Below are positions 6,763 to 11,479 of a stretch of 11,479 nt of DNA, piece after piece. A program made the translations under genes and the position numbers. Every line of letters begins with the position of its first letter. The first letter of the stretch is position 1. Origin of the DNA: Gammaproteobacteria bacterium (GTDB lineage Bacteria > Pseudomonadota > Gammaproteobacteria > Xanthomonadales > Xanthomonadaceae). The stretch lies in the NCBI GenBank assembly GCA_012510865.1, contig JAAZHF010000179.1, positions 1 through 11,479 of the forward strand, given 5' to 3'. The notes below the pieces were generated by a model. It searched no databases. It was not told the origin of the DNA and saw nothing but the letters and a program-made list of their open reading frames with translations.

Positions 6763-6778
6763 TGCAGGTTGCGTGCCA
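6763..6778 (-). promoter_or_regulatory. Sigma-54 (RpoN) type promoter, minus strand
   Basis: The minus strand reads TGGCACG-CAAC-CTGCA. The invariant GG (complement of 6777-6776) and GC (6765-6764) are separated by exactly 10 bases, and only one base of the TGGCACG-N4-TTGCA consensus differs. The -12 part lies in an inverted repeat, CCTGCA-N5-TGCAGG (6752-6768). An enhancer-binding-protein site would be expected 80-200 bases upstream, inside the start of mnmG; I could not recognise one by eye. Confidence 0.6.
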
Positions 6779-6817
6779 ACTGTTTTTCCGACGCCGTCCA
6801 CCGGCGCCACGACGCGC

Positions 6818-6829
6818 GATAATCGCCCC
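6818..6829 (+). promoter_or_regulatory. Putative -10 element giving a leaderless mnmG mRNA
   Basis: GATAAT (6818-6823; five of six match TATAAT) is followed by six bases (CGCCCC) and ATG at 6830. No Shine-Dalgarno sequence lies before the ATG. No good -35 is seen 16-18 bases upstream. Confidence 0.55.
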
Positions 6830-8719
<1,890 letters not shown>

Positions 8720-8720
8720 G

Positions 8721-8736
8721 CCTCGCTGCGGCGAGG
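8721..8736 (+). terminator. Small hairpin immediately after mnmG
   Basis: CCTCGC-TGCG-GCGAGG forms a perfect 6-bp stem starting two bases after the mnmG stop. There is no T-tract, so termination here is uncertain. Confidence 0.35.
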
Positions 8737-8784
8737 TCGACCGCGCCCGGGGCCACCCGGATCCGGCGGTCCTGGACCGGGCGC

Positions 8785-9078
8785 TCAGCGCGCCGCCGGT
8801 TCCCCGTGCGTTCCCAGCCGGTCCACCAGCGACTGGCTGGCGCGGTTCAGGCCGATCACCTCCACCCCGGCGCCGTGCCGGCGCAGCTTCAGCACCACCC
8901 GGTCCAGTGCCGCGACGGCGGTGGTGTCCCAGAAGTGGGCGTCGGTGAGGTCGATCACCACCCGCTCGGGTGCGTGCACGTAGTCGAAGCTGTTGGCGAA
9001 CTGCACCGCGCAGGCGAAGAACACCTGGCCCCGCACGTGCCGAGCGGGCGCGACTTCAGCGCGCGACGACGCGCCCAC
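8785..9078 (-). pseudogene. Truncated SulP-family anion transporter, C-terminal STAS domain only
   Basis: The 97-codon frame begins with about 11 unrelated residues, then reads HVRGQVFFACAVQF, VVIDLTDAHFWDTTAVAALD and VVLKLRRHGAGVEVIGLN. This is the STAS domain found at the C-terminus of SulP (SLC26-like) sulfate/bicarbonate permeases. Such proteins are about 480-560 aa, with 10-14 membrane segments before STAS; none of that part is present. Upstream (toward higher coordinates) the sequence turns, within about 40-75 bases, into the nirS terminator, so the 5' portion has been lost or displaced. A free-standing STAS protein is possible, but the homology starts abruptly mid-domain boundary, and no promoter or ribosome binding site was recognised. 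I judge it a gene remnant. Confidence 0.7.
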
Positions 9079-9114
9079 CGCACGTCATCCCCCGGGAGTC
9101 CGACGGCGAACCGG

Positions 9115-9151
9115 AAACAAGGCGGGGCGGGAGGCCGGCTCCCGCCCCGCC
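9115..9151 (-). terminator. Rho-independent terminator of nirS
   Basis: Perfect 13-bp inverted repeat (9121-9133 with 9139-9151, arms GGCGGGGCGGGAG) with a 5-base loop. On the minus strand it is followed by TTGTTT (9120-9115). It starts 18 bases past the nirS stop codon and is correctly oriented to end nirS transcription. Confidence 0.8.
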
Positions 9152-9169
9152 CGTTCTCCGGCGCGGACC

Positions 9170-11341
<2,172 letters not shown>

Positions 11342-11351
11342 CCTGGCGCGG

Positions 11352-11393
11352 TTGATCGAGGTCAATGCCGTTTCCGGTGCCGCTGGCCAGACT
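11352..11393 (+). promoter_or_regulatory. Second FNR/Dnr box, facing the divergent gene
   Basis: TTGAT-CGAG-GTCAA (11352-11365) matches TTGAT-N4-ATCAA at nine of ten positions. For the plus-strand gene a start near 11400 would put the box at -41.5, and CAGACT (11388-11393) would then sit as a weak -10. The box centre is 24 bp from that of the nirS box. Confidence 0.5.
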
Positions 11394-11440
11394 TCGAGCC
11401 TATCAGAATCCCTGTCCCGTTCCACGAAATTCGAGCTCCC

Positions 11441-11479
11441 ATGAATCCTCGTCCGCTTTCTGCAGCCATCCTCTTTGCC
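11441..11479 (+). CDS. Start of a divergent gene, probably exported protein (partial)
   Basis: ATG at 11441 opens a frame of 13 codons to the window end: MNPRPLSAAILFA. A basic residue followed by a hydrophobic stretch looks like the start of a signal peptide. It lies about 40 bases below a possible FNR-dependent transcription start. Given its shared control region with nirS, a denitrification or NO-related function is likely, but nothing in 13 residues can identify it. Confidence 0.4.
   Translation, partial: MNPRPLSAAILFA

Larger units (their letters stand above)
6424..6829. other. 406-base non-coding gap before mnmG
   Basis: No convincing protein gene lies here. A frame on the plus strand (from 6539) merges into mnmG, but it has low complexity and reads through the terminator hairpin. 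On the minus strand, frames also run through the terminator and T-tract. The stretch holds hairpins at 6435-6454 and 6548-6591, a minus-strand terminator (6631-6670), a putative small RNA (about 6631-6752), its sigma-54-like promoter (6763-6778) and the mnmG -10 box (6818-6823). Confidence 0.6.

Noticed and set aside
6539..6829. N-terminal extension of mnmG from ATG 6539 (97 codons)
   Set aside because: It would translate the terminator hairpin and its poly-A (poly-Lys) stretch. MnmG has its normal N-terminus and length from 6830, preceded by a good -10 box.
9079..9112. Possible dispersed intergenic repeat (CGTCATCCCCCGGGAG) at the sulP/nirS junction
   Set aside because: It vaguely resembles repeats starting CGTCATCCC in related genomes, but no second copy exists in this window and the symmetry is poor, so I do not call it.

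Overview
The window is very GC-rich double-stranded chromosomal DNA, about 70-80% GC in most gene bodies (50 of 60 bases are G or C at 7021-7080). Protein similarity recalled from known families (BioH/BioC pair, MnmG, GabD, a YdcF-family protein, a SulP-type STAS domain) and TANNNT-N6-ATG promoters suggest a gammaproteobacterium of the Xanthomonadaceae/Lysobacteraceae type (Lysobacter or Luteimonas-like). This placement is inference; no database was searched. I see no tRNA, rRNA, CRISPR array, insertion sequence or replication origin.

Layout. 1-1160 (-): NAD(P)-dependent succinate-semialdehyde dehydrogenase, cut by the window edge. 1333-3062 (+): bioH-bioC, overlapping by ATGA, making and releasing the pimeloyl moiety for biotin; a TTGACA-N17-CAGACT promoter lies upstream. 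3147-3830 (+): small exported protein of unknown function. 3835-5408 (-): a threonine/serine dehydratase-like PLP enzyme coupled by ATGA to a membrane-anchored YdcF/DUF218 protein, converging tail-to-tail with the previous gene. 5533-6423 (+): Tyr/Gly-rich then Pro/Arg-rich lipoprotein. 6424-6829: a 406-base gap holding what looks like a minus-strand small RNA gene, with a sigma-54 type -24/-12 promoter, a foldable body of about 120 nt and a perfect Rho-independent terminator. 6830-8719 (+): mnmG (gidA), full length.

8720-11479 looks like an accessory segment. A SulP transporter remnant (only the C-terminal STAS part) ends abruptly, and about 40 bases further on lies the terminator of a nirS gene (cytochrome cd1 nitrite reductase) on the minus strand. 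This nirS has an extra N-terminal cytochrome c domain and is split into two frames by the apparent loss of one G in a G run at 10443-10445. All heme-ligand and active-site residues I can check are present on both sides of the break. Upstream, two FNR/Dnr-like boxes 24 bp apart appear to serve nirS and a divergent gene that begins at 11441 and is cut by the window end. GC falls toward this end (48% at 11281-11340), which fits acquisition of the denitrification segment by transfer.

The most unusual items are the putative sigma-54-driven structured RNA upstream of mnmG, the frame-broken three-domain nirS with its paired FNR boxes, and the truncated SulP gene at the likely insertion boundary.
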